A program made the translations under genes and the position numbers. Below, in pieces: positions 25,587 through 35,295 of a DNA stretch of 64,000 nucleotides (position 1 is the stretch's first letter; every line of letters begins with the position of its first letter). This DNA is from Providencia huaxiensis (GTDB lineage Bacteria > Pseudomonadota > Gammaproteobacteria > Enterobacterales > Enterobacteriaceae), in the NCBI RefSeq assembly GCF_002843235.3, contig NZ_CP031123.2:3286001-3350000 (forward strand), in the 5' to 3' direction. Under the pieces are notes generated by a model. The model did no database searches and was not told where the DNA came from. It was given only the letters and a program-made list of their open reading frames with translations.

Positions 25587-28064
25587 TTATTGGCAAGGCA
25601 GCAAAACTGACATACCCGAATTAATTTTTTCAGGCAGTTGAATTTTACATTGCGCTTTTCCGCCCCAAGATACCGTTAATGTTTCTTTAGGATTTACTGC
25701 CATCAAATACGCCAATCCATTTTCCATTAACATGGCAATATTAATACCATCAGCGTTTGTCACATCAGCACCAAACGGAGGTACCGTATCGTTATAACGA
25801 ATAGTTGCGATGAGCTTTTCACCTTCTGCTACATCAAACCGCTGATAACCGATTGCACCTTCTGTTAATGTCGATGTTGCTATCGCCTTATTGGTATCAA
25901 CGTTATTTTTTAACTTATCGACATCAATACGTGTGTCGAAGCTGTAATAGCTGACAATGTCAGGCACAACAGAAATACCAGCCCAGTTAGTCCGCGTTTT
26001 TTCATGGTTAAACGGCACGCCACCAACACCGTTGGTATCGACCATAATTCTTGCTGTATCCGTTGTACCAGTACTGTTATGTAATGCAGAGCCATGTTTG
26101 GTAGCAGTAAAACCACCGCGTAATGTCCCGTTGATCGATGCCGTTTGCCTTTCTTGATAGCTGACATTGGTATTAACTTCAGCAAGTTGCGTCCGTTTTT
26201 GATAATATCCATCAAACCGCACGCGATCATCGCTGCTTCGGCCGGCTCTAACTCGCCATAAGTTATTCATGTCCCTGTTATCACTGTAAGAGAGCATGTG
26301 GCTGGTCTTACTGCCGCTGTTTTGCAAGTCGTATCCTGCCCAACGGCTATCACCAACAGGTACTGAAACCGAAAGTGAAATGCTATCGTCACGTCGGCCT
26401 CGGTAGTCAGAACGGTAAGCCGCAATATTGGTTGAGACACCATCGATGCCCATTAGACGAAATGTTCGACCCACAGATAAGCCATACCTATCTTGAGATG
26501 TTTGGTCCCAAAAAGTCTGATGGGTATAAGTTAGGAATACCGTCGTTCTCCAATCAGGATCATCAGCCCAAAAAGTTTTATTCCCTGTCACGGTATACAT
26601 CTCTTTTTGACGGCCAATACCCAGATATCTGTTCTCACGCTCATCTAAGTATTGCGACAGCGTTCTAAACTTATCCTGCGAGAAGCGGTAACCCGCAAAA
26701 GTAATCGTACTGTTAAGTTCATCAAATGATTTTGAATAACTCAGGCGATAAGAAGAACCCGTTTGCGTGTTATCACCTGGCATTCTGCTAATGGATTGTG
26801 TGACATCTGCAGAAAGCGCACCAAATATAGATAAATCACGCCCTAACCCAGCAGATATTGCGGTGTAATCCCTACCAGCAAAAAGTAGCCCACCAATGAG
26901 TGACCAGTTATTGCTCAGTCCCCAAGAGAAATCTCCCGTGGCAAACATTGGCCCCTCAAGCTTGTGATTAAATCGAGATGGCTTACCGACCGAAGCGTTG
27001 TAACGCACATAACCTGGGCGCGTTAAATAAGGGATATTTGCCGTATCAACTTGAAAAGTCGATACCTCGCCGTCATCGCCTTCAACTTTGACATCCAAGG
27101 TTCCACGAACGGAGCTTTGCAAATCTTGAATACTGAATGGCCCCGCAGGTACCGTCGTTTCATAAACGACACGCCCAGCTTGAGTCACAACAATTTTTGA
27201 ATTGCTTTTCGCGATACCATTAATCTGTGGCGCATATCCCCGTAGATTCGGTGGTAACATACGTTCATCACTGGCCAGGTTAAAACCGGTGAAGCGGATC
27301 GTGTCAAAAACCTGAGAATTTAAATAAATTTCCCCCAGTGTCAGCTTAGCCGCCATGTGGATCAGAGGACGATATGCATAAAACTGGTTCCAATCGAATT
27401 TTCTATCACCGCGCTCGTTATAATTAGCTTGATAATCAGCTCTAAAGCGCCACGCCCCTAAGTTAAACCCGGTTTGGCCATATGCTGACAATGAGTGCTT
27501 GTTTGTATTTGTCGTCAAAGAACGAGAAATTGACCCTGTCAGGTTATAATCAAATATAAGGCCTGAAACCCCTGAATCCCAACGCTCAGGCGGTACCCAA
27601 CTAGGATCGGAATATTTCATCCATGCCTGTGGAATAGTGATATCCAGTTTGCCTTCATTATTATTAATTTTAACGCCTGAAATAGGTAAAATATTTGAAC
27701 ATTCAGGGGATATGGCTTGGATTTTTTTTAACGCATCTTCTTTGAGCGCTAACATTTCAATTTGCTTAGGAGTAAAACAAACTAATGATTTTTCACTATC
27801 TTGAGGATCGGTAATATAAGTGACTTTCTGCTGCGACAATGATTGTCCATTAATATAGACATCTAATAAATAAGTCCCAGGAAATACAAAGTTATCTTTA
27901 GAGAATCGAGTTAAATCAATATTGTTACGATCACCAACATCTAATACGTCAACGTTAAACTCAACAAGATCATTTGCAGACATATTTGGTGAATAGCAAA
28001 GTACTGCAATATATATTGCAAATAGTCTTTTTATATTATTTATATTTCCATTTAAAATAATCAT
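25587..28064 (-). CDS. Outer membrane fimbrial usher (FimD/PapC family)
   Basis: 825-residue usher that recruits chaperone-subunit complexes and secretes the growing fimbria. Recognisable segments are the N-terminal periplasmic domain (VEFNVDVLDVG, DVYINGQ, CFTPKQIEML), the 24-strand barrel with plug (GFNLASDERMLPPNLRGYAPQINGIA, VVYETTVPAGPFSIQDL) and the C-terminal domains (VPFGADVTN). The length is typical. The gap to the upstream pilin gene is about 70 bp. No frame damage is seen. Confidence 0.95.
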   Translation of the reverse strand: MIILNGNINNIKRLFAIYIAVLCYSPNMSANDLVEFNVDVLDVGDRNNIDLTRFSKDNFVFPGTYLLDVYINGQSLSQQKVTYITDPQDSEKSLVCFTPKQIEMLALKEDALKKIQAISPECSNILPISGVKINNNEGKLDITIPQAWMKYSDPSWVPPERWDSGVSGLIFDYNLTGSISRSLTTNTNKHSLSAYGQTGFNLGAWRFRADYQANYNERGDRKFDWNQFYAYRPLIHMAAKLTLGEIYLNSQVFDTIRFTGFNLASDERMLPPNLRGYAPQINGIAKSNSKIVVTQAGRVVYETTVPAGPFSIQDLQSSVRGTLDVKVEGDDGEVSTFQVDTANIPYLTRPGYVRYNASVGKPSRFNHKLEGPMFATGDFSWGLSNNWSLIGGLLFAGRDYTAISAGLGRDLSIFGALSADVTQSISRMPGDNTQTGSSYRLSYSKSFDELNSTITFAGYRFSQDKFRTLSQYLDERENRYLGIGRQKEMYTVTGNKTFWADDPDWRTTVFLTYTHQTFWDQTSQDRYGLSVGRTFRLMGIDGVSTNIAAYRSDYRGRRDDSISLSVSVPVGDSRWAGYDLQNSGSKTSHMLSYSDNRDMNNLWRVRAGRSSDDRVRFDGYYQKRTQLAEVNTNVSYQERQTASINGTLRGGFTATKHGSALHNSTGTTDTARIMVDTNGVGGVPFNHEKTRTNWAGISVVPDIVSYYSFDTRIDVDKLKNNVDTNKAIATSTLTEGAIGYQRFDVAEGEKLIATIRYNDTVPPFGADVTNADGINIAMLMENGLAYLMAVNPKETLTVSWGGKAQCKIQLPEKINSGMSVLLPCQ

Positions 28065-28134
28065 TTTAATTACTCAGTATTCACTCGTTGGCTAGAGATT
28101 TAGTTCAATTCTCTTTTATATGTAATTATTAGTT

Positions 28135-28686
28135 TTAGAAATAATCCATCCTAAACCTTAGAACCCCTTCGAAATCACCTGCCTTAATATGCTTTTGATA
28201 AGCAACTAAAACAGCAGTAAAATCTAATCTATTGCGCCCTTCTAATAATGTGTAATCCGGCATTTTTCTATTAAGCTTAAGTATTTCTCCGTGAGAATCT
28301 CTAAATTGAATTCCAAATCCTTCTGAATCACCACTCACTTGTAAAATTTGGTCATCATTAACAGAGGTTCCCATCATGGTTATTTGCGCGCGCGATGCAC
28401 TACCTTTGTCATTAGAAGGCAACGTACATCCAACGAGCTTTATATCAAAATCCTTACTCACCAAAATATTGATTTCTGGGGTAATCTCTCGGGCACTAAT
28501 TTCACCAAAATTAACCCAAAGCTCTCGGCTTTCAGGATCAATCGTGCATGAGGCTTCTATTAATTCACCTTGCATTACAATATCACCAGGGGTGTTATTG
28601 CCGGTCATTCCCCAACTTAATAGAGGCCATAACAAACTAGAGCCTAGTGTTATTTTTGCAACCCGACTTATCATGGACAATACCAT
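28135..28686 (-). CDS. Fimbrial subunit between major pilin and usher
   Basis: 183 aa pilin-like protein with signal peptide (LGSSLLWPLLSWGM), Cys pair (EASCTIDPES and LVGCTLPS) and the C-terminal FRMDYF donor strand. In MR/P-like operons the gene at this place (MrpB-like) helps terminate or anchor the rod at the usher; that assignment is an inference from gene order. It follows a hairpin after the major pilin gene. Confidence 0.85.
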   Translation of the reverse strand: MVLSMISRVAKITLGSSLLWPLLSWGMTGNNTPGDIVMQGELIEASCTIDPESRELWVNFGEISAREITPEINILVSKDFDIKLVGCTLPSNDKGSASRAQITMMGTSVNDDQILQVSGDSEGFGIQFRDSHGEILKLNRKMPDYTLLEGRNRLDFTAVLVAYQKHIKAGDFEGVLRFRMDYF

Positions 28687-28710
28687 TTAGTTATTGGTAG
28701 GTTTTATTAA

Positions 28711-28733
28711 TGCGGAGTATTAAATACTCCGCA
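28711..28733 (-). terminator. Hairpin after the major pilin gene
   Basis: Perfect inverted repeat TGCGGAGTAT / ATACTCCGCA with a 3-base loop, between the first and second fimbrial genes. On the minus strand it is followed by TTAATAAAA. It probably attenuates transcription or stabilises the major-pilin mRNA so that the rod subunit is in excess. Confidence 0.65.
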
Positions 28734-28757
28734 CATTGATATAAAACCAATTACAAA

Positions 28758-29300
28758 TTATTGGTAATCAATTTTAAAATTGATAGTTGAATCAAAGCTA
28801 CCTGGAGTCACTGCATTAGATGCATTATCAGATTTTAAATAAGCAACGAATGGAATTGCAGTTTTACCATTAGATAAGTTAACAGAAGAAGAAGCTTGTC
28901 CCCAAACAACATCTTTATTTCCATTGTCTCTTAAACCAATACCAGCACCACTTGCAGTACCTGAAGTGAACGCTGCTAATGTATTATCATTAGGGTTAAT
29001 AGTTGATGGTGTGTAAGTTACTGTTGCTGTTTGTGCAACGGTAGTATCACACCCTTGCAGAACGATATCTTTCTTGATATTACCTGCACGCTCACCATTT
29101 TTTAAATTAGAAATAGGGATCTGATAAAAGTTAACTTTTACAGGACTTGATTCTTGACTTAAACCACAAGCAGAATTCACTAACTCACCTGAAAATTCGA
29201 TAGTACCGTTAGTAGGAGTACCAGTATAAGCAGCCATTGCTGCGAATGAAGCAAAACCTGATGCAAATACGGCACCCATTACAAATTTATTCAATTTCAT
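28758..29300 (-). CDS. Major fimbrial subunit (type 1/MrpA-like pilin)
   Basis: 180 aa: signal peptide MKLNKFVMGAVFASGFASFA ending near AMA, then GTIEFSGELVNSACG with the first Cys, the second in LQGCDTT, and the C-terminal INFKIDYQ. First gene of the operon and followed by a hairpin, which fits the abundant rod subunit. The sequence is low in charged residues and rich in Thr, Asn and Ser, so it offers many possible O-glycosylation sites for the PglL-like enzyme in the same operon. Confidence 0.92.
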   Translation of the reverse strand: MKLNKFVMGAVFASGFASFAAMAAYTGTPTNGTIEFSGELVNSACGLSQESSPVKVNFYQIPISNLKNGERAGNIKKDIVLQGCDTTVAQTATVTYTPSTINPNDNTLAAFTSGTASGAGIGLRDNGNKDVVWGQASSSVNLSNGKTAIPFVAYLKSDNASNAVTPGSFDSTINFKIDYQ

Positions 29301-29371
29301 GATTATTTAATCCTGTGTAATTCTTACATGATGTATGTTTCAACGTAACAGTTGTTAATAACAACTTTAGA

Positions 29372-29415
29372 TAAAAATAATCATTAACTTTAAAATTAAT
29401 TAATGATTATTTTTA
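29372..29415. promoter_or_regulatory. 16-bp inverted repeat upstream of the fimbrial operon
   Basis: Arms at 29372-29387 and 29400-29415 are perfect complements (core AATAATCATTAA), separated by 12 bases. A second small hairpin (AGTTGTT / AACAACT) lies next to it at about 29350-29366. Both sit between the HTH regulator gene and the major pilin gene on the minus strand. They may terminate the regulator transcript or bind a regulator. Confidence 0.45.
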
Positions 29416-29499
29416 ATAAAGTTTTCATTTTAATATATTACATTAGTTATGTTTAACAATTTCCCTTCACTAAACGAATTAAACTATTTATTAACCTAA

Positions 29500-29820
29500 T
29501 TATCGCCACATTTTCTTAATATCTTTATCTAAAATAGAAAAATAATTATTCCCATTTTTCATGGTGTACTGTAATCTTTCATTATCATATTTATCTATTA
29601 CGTGGTTAAAAAAATCTCTCCAAGACTTATTGAATATGATTAGGATTGTATCCATCATTTCAAATGTTAGCTTTGTTTTCCCCGTCTCGTATCGAGATAT
29701 CTGCTGCTGGCTAATATTCAATCTTCTTGCTAACTCTCCACCAGTTAAGTTTTGCTCTTTTCTAATTCCTCTCAAATACTGTCCTATCTCTTTATTTATC
29801 TCATTAGAAAAATAAGTCAT
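29500..29820 (-). CDS. MrpJ-like HTH (XRE) transcriptional regulator
   Basis: 106-residue DNA-binding protein, nearly all a Cro/C1-type helix-turn-helix (about residues 10-68) with the SQQQISRYETGKTKL recognition region. This SQQQ-x-SRYE motif and the size match MrpJ of Proteus mirabilis (about 107 aa), which represses flagellar genes when MR/P fimbriae are made. Here the gene lies upstream of the pilin gene, 200 bp away and in the same direction, instead of at the 3' end. It probably coordinates fimbriae and motility; the target is inferred from the family. Confidence 0.85.
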   Translation of the reverse strand: MTYFSNEINKEIGQYLRGIRKEQNLTGGELARRLNISQQQISRYETGKTKLTFEMMDTILIIFNKSWRDFFNHVIDKYDNERLQYTMKNGNNYFSILDKDIKKMWR

Positions 29821-30694
29821 TTAATTCAACCTTTGTATTAAAAATTAATTATAGGCACCAATCTGAACCATAGATACCGTCCTAAAATTTTTAATGATTA
29901 TATGGTTGATTATTTGTTTTGTATAATCGATAAGGCAAATTGATTGCTATTAAAAACAATTTATTGCCCTATTAATACGAAGTAAATGTAACAAAACAGC
30001 TCAACAGTAAAATTAATAATATAAATAACAATATGTTATGGATGCAAAATTAGATTTACTCATATTGGAAATTACATTTTGGTACATTTTAAAATATTGA
30101 AACACAGATTTTACTAATGAGATGTATTTTATGGTGAAATTTCAATCGCAAAATACAACTTAAGAATGCAGCATTACTCGAATTTTGCGTTTGTAAATTA
30201 TATGAATTTTTTTTAAGACTTATCTGAGCTTTGTTATTTATAAACACCAACAAATTAATTATAAATTACCGTAAAGTTTATCACCAGAATTATAGACCAT
30301 AGAAAACATCACTAACACCCAATAAATTCCAACACAATATAAAAAACCAGAATATTTATTACTCCGATAATGAGTATTAAGATATTATATTTCATATTTG
30401 TTAATTTTATACTTTAATAAAGTGTACATGAAAGATTCGTTTAAACATTTCATCCCTGTAGAAAAATAAGAATTTAGCCGAGTCACACTAAGTTTGGGTT
30501 CAATTCAAATAGTAACGATATAACCGTTACCACAAGAAGGGGATGAGCAAGACGACAAGCACTTATCATAAAACGATGTACAGATTTGCTTTACACAATA
30601 TTGAGATACATACCAAATACCTAATACTGAGAAACTCCAGTACTGACATTTGATAGTATCAGGAAAGAATACGATTAAAGCGCGTCACCCTTTA
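29821..30694. other. Long AT-rich non-coding stretch
   Basis: 874 bp between the MrpJ-like gene and msrQ, with no ORF I can support. It is very AT-rich, as expected for an H-NS-silenced fimbrial promoter region. One imperfect operator-like repeat is visible (GTAACG at 30512-30517 and CGTTAC at 30525-30530). I found no invertase gene and no clear pair of inverted repeats like those of a phase-variable mrp promoter. Confidence 0.5.
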
Positions 30695-31306
30695 TTAAGG
30701 TTTTATTCGTTGTGTTTGCTGGCTCCGCATGCGATAAGCAAACGCACTCCCCACAACGGCTAAATAGATAAATGGTTCAGGCGTTAAGGTTTTTAGTGAC
30801 AAAGTATAGTGGCAAAGCGCCAATATGAGCGTAGGGTAAAGCAGCATATGAATTCTTTTCCACCATACGCCCAAATAAAGGCGTATACGGTTGAATGAAC
30901 TAACTGCCATTAACAATAAACACAACCAAGCTATCGCTCCAATTGCTAAATAGAGCCGCGAAAAAATCTCTTCGAAAAATAACGCCAAATTATTTACGCC
31001 AATTTCCAGTAATAGATAGCTACTTAAATGCAGCGCAGCCCAGAAAAAACACCATACCCCCAGTAATTTTCGCATCTGAAACAATACGGTAAATCGCAAT
31101 AATTTTGCAACCAGTGGGATCAATACAATAATGATGAGCAAACGCAAAGCAGCTATTCCTGTAAAATGTTGGATATCTTTAGCTGGGTCGGCTCCAAGCC
31201 GTTGGGTCTCGACTAAAAAAATTAGCCATACTAGAGGGAGCAAAGCAATAAGGTGAAAGCTCCCTTTGGTTAATCCAACGATGAACTTATTGTCTTGGGG
31301 CATCAA
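30695..31306 (-). CDS. msrQ: MsrQ, haem-binding membrane subunit of methionine sulfoxide reductase
   Basis: Inner-membrane b-haem protein (YedZ) that passes electrons from the quinone pool or flavin reductase to MsrP. It has 203 aa with about six hydrophobic helices; histidines in [21 protein letters not shown] and [11 protein letters not shown] are candidate haem ligands. It overlaps msrP by 4 bases (ATGA), as expected for the co-translated pair. Confidence 0.93.
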   Translation of the reverse strand: MMPQDNKFIVGLTKGSFHLIALLPLVWLIFLVETQRLGADPAKDIQHFTGIAALRLLIIIVLIPLVAKLLRFTVLFQMRKLLGVWCFFWAALHLSSYLLLEIGVNNLALFFEEIFSRLYLAIGAIAWLCLLLMAVSSFNRIRLYLGVWWKRIHMLLYPTLILALCHYTLSLKTLTPEPFIYLAVVGSAFAYRMRSQQTQRIKP

Positions 31307-32310
31307 TAATATCTCCGCAAATCCATTCCTTGATACAAACTTGCCACTTGCTCGCCATATCCATTAAACAACAATGTTGGCTGTCGGGTCACTTGGCCTA
31401 AGCCTCCAGCACCAATAAAACGCTCAGTGGCTTGTGACCAACGAGGATGGTTTACACCTGGATTCACATTGGCAAAAAAGCCATATTCGCTCGGCGCTGA
31501 TAGGTTCCATGTCGTGTCAGGCATTTGCTCAGTAAGGCGAATTTTGACGATAGATTTAATCCCTTTAAAGCCATATTTCCATGGTACGACCAACCGGATC
31601 GGTGCTCCGTTTTGGTTGGGTAATGTCTTTCCATAAACGCCAGTCGCCAGCAAAGTCAGTGGATTCATGGCTTCGTCTAAGCGTAGCCCTTCAACATAGG
31701 GGTACGATAAACCACCACCAATATAACGACTTTTTTGTCCTGGCATTTGTTCTGGAGCGTAGCGTGTTTCAAAAGCCACATATTTGGCTTTGCTAGTGGG
31801 TTCGACTAAAGCCAATAGTTTCGCTAAAGGGAAACCAACCCATGGAATAACCATCGACCAAGCCTCAACACAGCGCATGCGATAGATGCGCTCCTCTAAG
31901 GGAAACTTAGTGTTTATATCATCTAAATTAAGCGTAAGAGGACGATTCACTTCGCCGTCTATTGTCACCGTCCACTCATCCGTGATTAAAGTATGAGCAT
32001 CCTCAGCAGGATCGGATTTACCGAGCCCAAACTCATAAAAATTATTATAACCAATCACTTTATCTTCTGGTGTGAGGGTTAAAGATGGCTGAAACTCTTC
32101 AGGTTGAATAAATGTCAGAGATTTTCTTGGCGTCATCGGAGTTGTTGGCGTATCGTCGTTAAACCAAGAAAACAGCCCTGCATTAGCTGTCGCCGCAACG
32201 GTTAAACCTGCAGCGCCAATGCCTAAAGCCTTAAGTAACTGACGGCGTTTCATAAAAAAGAGGGTTTCATCCGTGATTTGAGATGTGGGAATTTTAGGTA
32301 ACTTTTTCAT
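31303..32310 (-). CDS. msrP: MsrP, periplasmic molybdo-methionine sulfoxide reductase
   Basis: Periplasmic molybdopterin enzyme (YedY) that repairs methionine sulfoxide in envelope proteins. The start at ATG 32310 (MKKLPKIPT) is chosen because GGAG lies six bases upstream and it matches the E. coli start; the protein then has 335 aa. It shows a twin-arginine signal ([11 protein letters not shown], about residues 16-26), the Mo-ligand Cys in [10 protein letters not shown], and conserved [19 protein letters not shown] and [13 protein letters not shown]. Confidence 0.95.
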   Translation of the reverse strand: MKKLPKIPTSQITDETLFFMKRRQLLKALGIGAAGLTVAATANAGLFSWFNDDTPTTPMTPRKSLTFIQPEEFQPSLTLTPEDKVIGYNNFYEFGLGKSDPAEDAHTLITDEWTVTIDGEVNRPLTLNLDDINTKFPLEERIYRMRCVEAWSMVIPWVGFPLAKLLALVEPTSKAKYVAFETRYAPEQMPGQKSRYIGGGLSYPYVEGLRLDEAMNPLTLLATGVYGKTLPNQNGAPIRLVVPWKYGFKGIKSIVKIRLTEQMPDTTWNLSAPSEYGFFANVNPGVNHPRWSQATERFIGAGGLGQVTRQPTLLFNGYGEQVASLYQGMDLRRYY

Positions 32311-32375
32311 CATGCGCTCCATAGCAAAAAGGATATGAAATTAGTTATACCGAAAGCGCAGTAAAAGTGGCTGAC

Positions 32376-32403
32376 AGTAAGATGACAAATTTGTCATCTT
32401 ACT
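32376..32403. promoter_or_regulatory. Perfect 28-bp palindrome, CusR/HprR-type box for msrPQ
   Basis: A perfect dyad (14 bases per arm) with core ATGACAAATTTGTCAT. This fits the E. coli CusR/HprR box pattern ATGACAA-NN-TTGTCAT. It covers the hprS stop codon and lies about 65 bp before the msrP start, with a TATAAC -10-like hexamer at 32349-32344. It is most likely where the neighbouring HprR regulator activates msrPQ. Confidence 0.75.
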
Positions 32404-33763
32404 TAATTGTAGGAAATTTCAGGGTAATGGTACTGGTTCCTGCATGGTGCTCAAAACTCACTGACCCGCCATGTAATTCGACTATCGCTTTCACAATTGC
32501 TAACCCAAGTCCTGTTCCCTCTGTAGTTCGAGCATTATCACCACGCCAAAAACGCGTGAAAATTTCATCACTATTTTGTAGAGGTTCTCCTTGGTTAGTC
32601 ATTTTAATTTCTCTCTGTTGCGGCAGCGCTATAATTTGGGTAACGACACGGGTGCCCGGGTGAGAATATTTAATCGCATTGGAGACAATATTCACTAAAA
32701 CTCGGCTGAGTAATACAGGGTCAGCATCAAGAGTCAGGGATAAGGGCTCGCTATGCAGCTCAATCTGTTTTTCTTCTGCATAGGCAGAAAAGAGCTCATA
32801 GACATCGTTAACTAACGTATATAAAGAAAGGTTTTCTCGATTTAAGGTAATATTTTTATTTTCAGCACGGGCAATAAACAAAGTACTTTGTATCATTTGT
32901 GACAGTTTATCGAGCTCCTCAATATTACTGACTATCATCCCTTCATATTCGCTAACACTGCGCGAACGCTGAAGTGTTATTTCATTTTGTACCCGGATCG
33001 CATTAATTGGGGTTCTCAGCTCATGCGCCAAGTCATCGGCAAATTGAGTAAGTTTGACAAAATCATGCTTTAACCGCTGGCGCATCGTATTCATTGATTC
33101 GCCCAACTCTTTCAACTCCTGTGGTAACTGGTCAATATCAATTGGATCATTTAATGCGTGAACGTCTGTTTTGACCGTTATCTGGCTCAATGCTTGAATG
33201 TCGGATAATCCTTTTTTCAACAGCCATAAGCTGAGTAGCCCCATCAGCAAAATTGAGAAAATAGAAATCACTACGCTTTGGATGAGATATTGAGTCAACA
33301 CGCCACTACGGTCGACAGAAACTTTACCAAGAACGACATGGAGCGGCCCTATTGGGGAATTCATCGAGAAATAAACCGCAGAAATAGGGATACCTTGAGC
33401 AGTTTGCCAATGGTTAATGGCATTGATATTTAGCTGCTCAAGGTTGACTAACTGAAGAGGTTGGGAGCCCAATAACTCTTGTTTGGTAGTAACCAGTATT
33501 TTCCCTGCTGCATCAGAAATTTGGATCAAGTCTTGACGCATGTCCATCATGCTTTGGAAATACATGGGAAGTGTTTTGATATCAATACCACCAGCGATGA
33601 GCTTAGCAAGTTGCTCCGCACGGTTAACCAGTAAATTATTATCTTGTTCAGATAGCTCATTTTTGAGTGAATGATACAAAACCCATGTCACCACCCCAGC
33701 ATTAGTAACCATAAGAACGATAAACAGAGAAATAAGTTTGAAGCGAAGTGACTTCTTTTTCAT
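32399..33763 (-). CDS. hprS: HprS-like sensor histidine kinase
   Basis: Membrane sensor kinase of the CusS/HprS group, 454 aa (E. coli HprS 452). It has two membrane helices (about residues 8-28 and 165-190) around a periplasmic sensor, a HAMP region, the H-box DDLAHELRTPINAI, N-box NIVSNAIKYS and G-box GTGLGLAIVKAI. In E. coli HprSR senses H2O2/HOCl and induces msrPQ; the gene order here (hprR-hprS-msrP-msrQ, same strand) supports the same job. It overlaps hprR by 4 bases. Confidence 0.88.
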   Translation of the reverse strand: MKKKSLRFKLISLFIVLMVTNAGVVTWVLYHSLKNELSEQDNNLLVNRAEQLAKLIAGGIDIKTLPMYFQSMMDMRQDLIQISDAAGKILVTTKQELLGSQPLQLVNLEQLNINAINHWQTAQGIPISAVYFSMNSPIGPLHVVLGKVSVDRSGVLTQYLIQSVVISIFSILLMGLLSLWLLKKGLSDIQALSQITVKTDVHALNDPIDIDQLPQELKELGESMNTMRQRLKHDFVKLTQFADDLAHELRTPINAIRVQNEITLQRSRSVSEYEGMIVSNIEELDKLSQMIQSTLFIARAENKNITLNRENLSLYTLVNDVYELFSAYAEEKQIELHSEPLSLTLDADPVLLSRVLVNIVSNAIKYSHPGTRVVTQIIALPQQREIKMTNQGEPLQNSDEIFTRFWRGDNARTTEGTGLGLAIVKAIVELHGGSVSFEHHAGTSTITLKFPTIK

Positions 33764-34431
33764 TCTATAGGCCTATTTAAACGGTATCCCATCCCTCGAA
33801 TGGTTTCTATGAGTTTAACGTCAAACTCATCATCGATTTTTTTTCTCAACCGACGGATAGCCACATCAATAATATTCGTGTCACTTTCAAAATCAATGCC
33901 CCAAACTTCGCTAGCAATTAAAGTTCTAGGTAAAATTTCATCGCAATGTAGAACGAAGAATAGCAATAAGGAAAACTCTTGCCGCGTTAAGGTGATTTTC
34001 TTTCCCGCACGCTCAACATCATGGCGAGTTAAGTCGATTTTTAAATCCGCAATAGTCATGGTGGTTGAGGCTGGTTGGTTAACTTTTAATTGGTTTTTAA
34101 CCCTAGCTAATAATTCAGAAAACGAAAACGGCTTAACCAGATAGTCATTGGCACCAAGCTCTAAACCTTTAATTCTGTCATCAACGGCATCCCGCGCAGT
34201 GAGGCAAATTACCGGTATGTTTTTAGCTGTACGTAAGATTTTTAAAATTTCCCAGCCATTCATACCAGGCAGCATGATATCGAGGATCACCAACTGATAA
34301 CTGTTTTCTAAAGCAAAATAGAGACCATCGCGACCATCATTAGTCACATCAACGAGAAAACCCGCTTCTTCTAACCCATTTTTGACCCACACTTGGGTTT
34401 TTAGGTGATCTTCAATTAATAGTATTCTCAT
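33760..34431 (-). CDS. hprR: HprR-like OmpR-family response regulator
   Basis: 223 aa, the same length as E. coli HprR (YedW). The receiver domain has phospho-acceptor Asp in VILDIMLPGMNGWE (about residue 51) and KPFSFSELLARV. The winged-helix output domain ends IETIRGMGYRL. It pairs with the adjacent kinase, and the predicted binding palindrome lies before msrP. Confidence 0.88.
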   Translation of the reverse strand: MRILLIEDHLKTQVWVKNGLEEAGFLVDVTNDGRDGLYFALENSYQLVILDIMLPGMNGWEILKILRTAKNIPVICLTARDAVDDRIKGLELGANDYLVKPFSFSELLARVKNQLKVNQPASTTMTIADLKIDLTRHDVERAGKKITLTRQEFSLLLFFVLHCDEILPRTLIASEVWGIDFESDTNIIDVAIRRLRKKIDDEFDVKLIETIRGMGYRLNRPIE

Positions 34432-34679
34432 GGAAACCTAACAGTGACTTTATTTGACTTAATTTCATCTTAAAGAAATTTTTCCTTTAAAGAAACGGGT
34501 AGGAATTAAACTCAACAGGAAATATCTCGACTTTTAATCGCTTGTTATTTGTCGCAATATCTCGAACGTAGTTCTTGCTTAATTTATATGTGCTTTATAC
34601 AGGGTCTAAGGGCAAGCGAATGCAACGGGCTTATATGAAGCATTCTGTTCACAAAAGGAACCTCTATTTAAACCGATTT

Positions 34680-35275
34680 CATCCCAACGAGCAAAATACA
34701 GTTCACTGGAGCGAATGAAGGCTAAACTAATAAGGTGAGTTTAACGACAAGGCTAGTTAAAGGTCTTCCCTTATAATCATCAATGCGTTGTAAGAACTCA
34801 GGTAGGCGTTTAAGCTCTAATGCGGCTCTATGGACTCGTTTACCTGTTGCCACTGCGCCAACCATATCTTGCGCGGGGTTATAGTCGATTAAACCACTTT
34901 GTACGGCATAGCGCATAATGGCTGTCACACGTTGTTGTAGACGTGCAGCCACGTTAAGACGTCCAGACATTTTTACGGCTTTAATGAGTTCGAGGAGATC
35001 GCGGGTTTTCAGTTCGGCAATATTGCGTTAACCAATAGCAGCGAAGATATTGTCCTCAAGGCTTTTGAGCACTCTATGGCTATGGCCTTCTGACCACTTC
35101 TTTGCATTTTTCTCTGGGATCAATACCATTTGCTATTAACTTTCTACCCGCATCTCTTTTCTTTCTGTCTTCTGCACATAAAATATCAAGGTAAACACCA
35201 ATAATTAAACCAACAGTAGGTACTTGATGTGGGTTGACCTTAGTATACTTGGGAAGACTGAAAAGTGGGGAAAAG
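34680..35275 (-). pseudogene. Decayed P4-type integrase remnant (older island)
   Basis: Nucleotide sequence parallels the intact integrase at 56513-57769 over its middle and N-terminal parts, but the 3' part is absent and the frame is broken. The longest open piece (34722-34970, 82 aa, including QRVTAIMRYAVQSGLIDYNP) is nearly identical to the intact protein. A 74-bp segment present in the intact copy is missing at CACTTCTT (35095-35102), which occurs twice (57432-57439, 57506-57513) in the intact gene. More sequence is lost near 35200. It cannot encode a working recombinase. Confidence 0.9.
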
Positions 35276-35295
35276 CCTTGTAAAACTGGGATTTC

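Noticed and set aside
29301..30694. Invertible promoter element of the mrp type
   Set aside because: No recombinase gene nearby, and the inverted repeats found are too close together (12-base loop) to flank a promoter.
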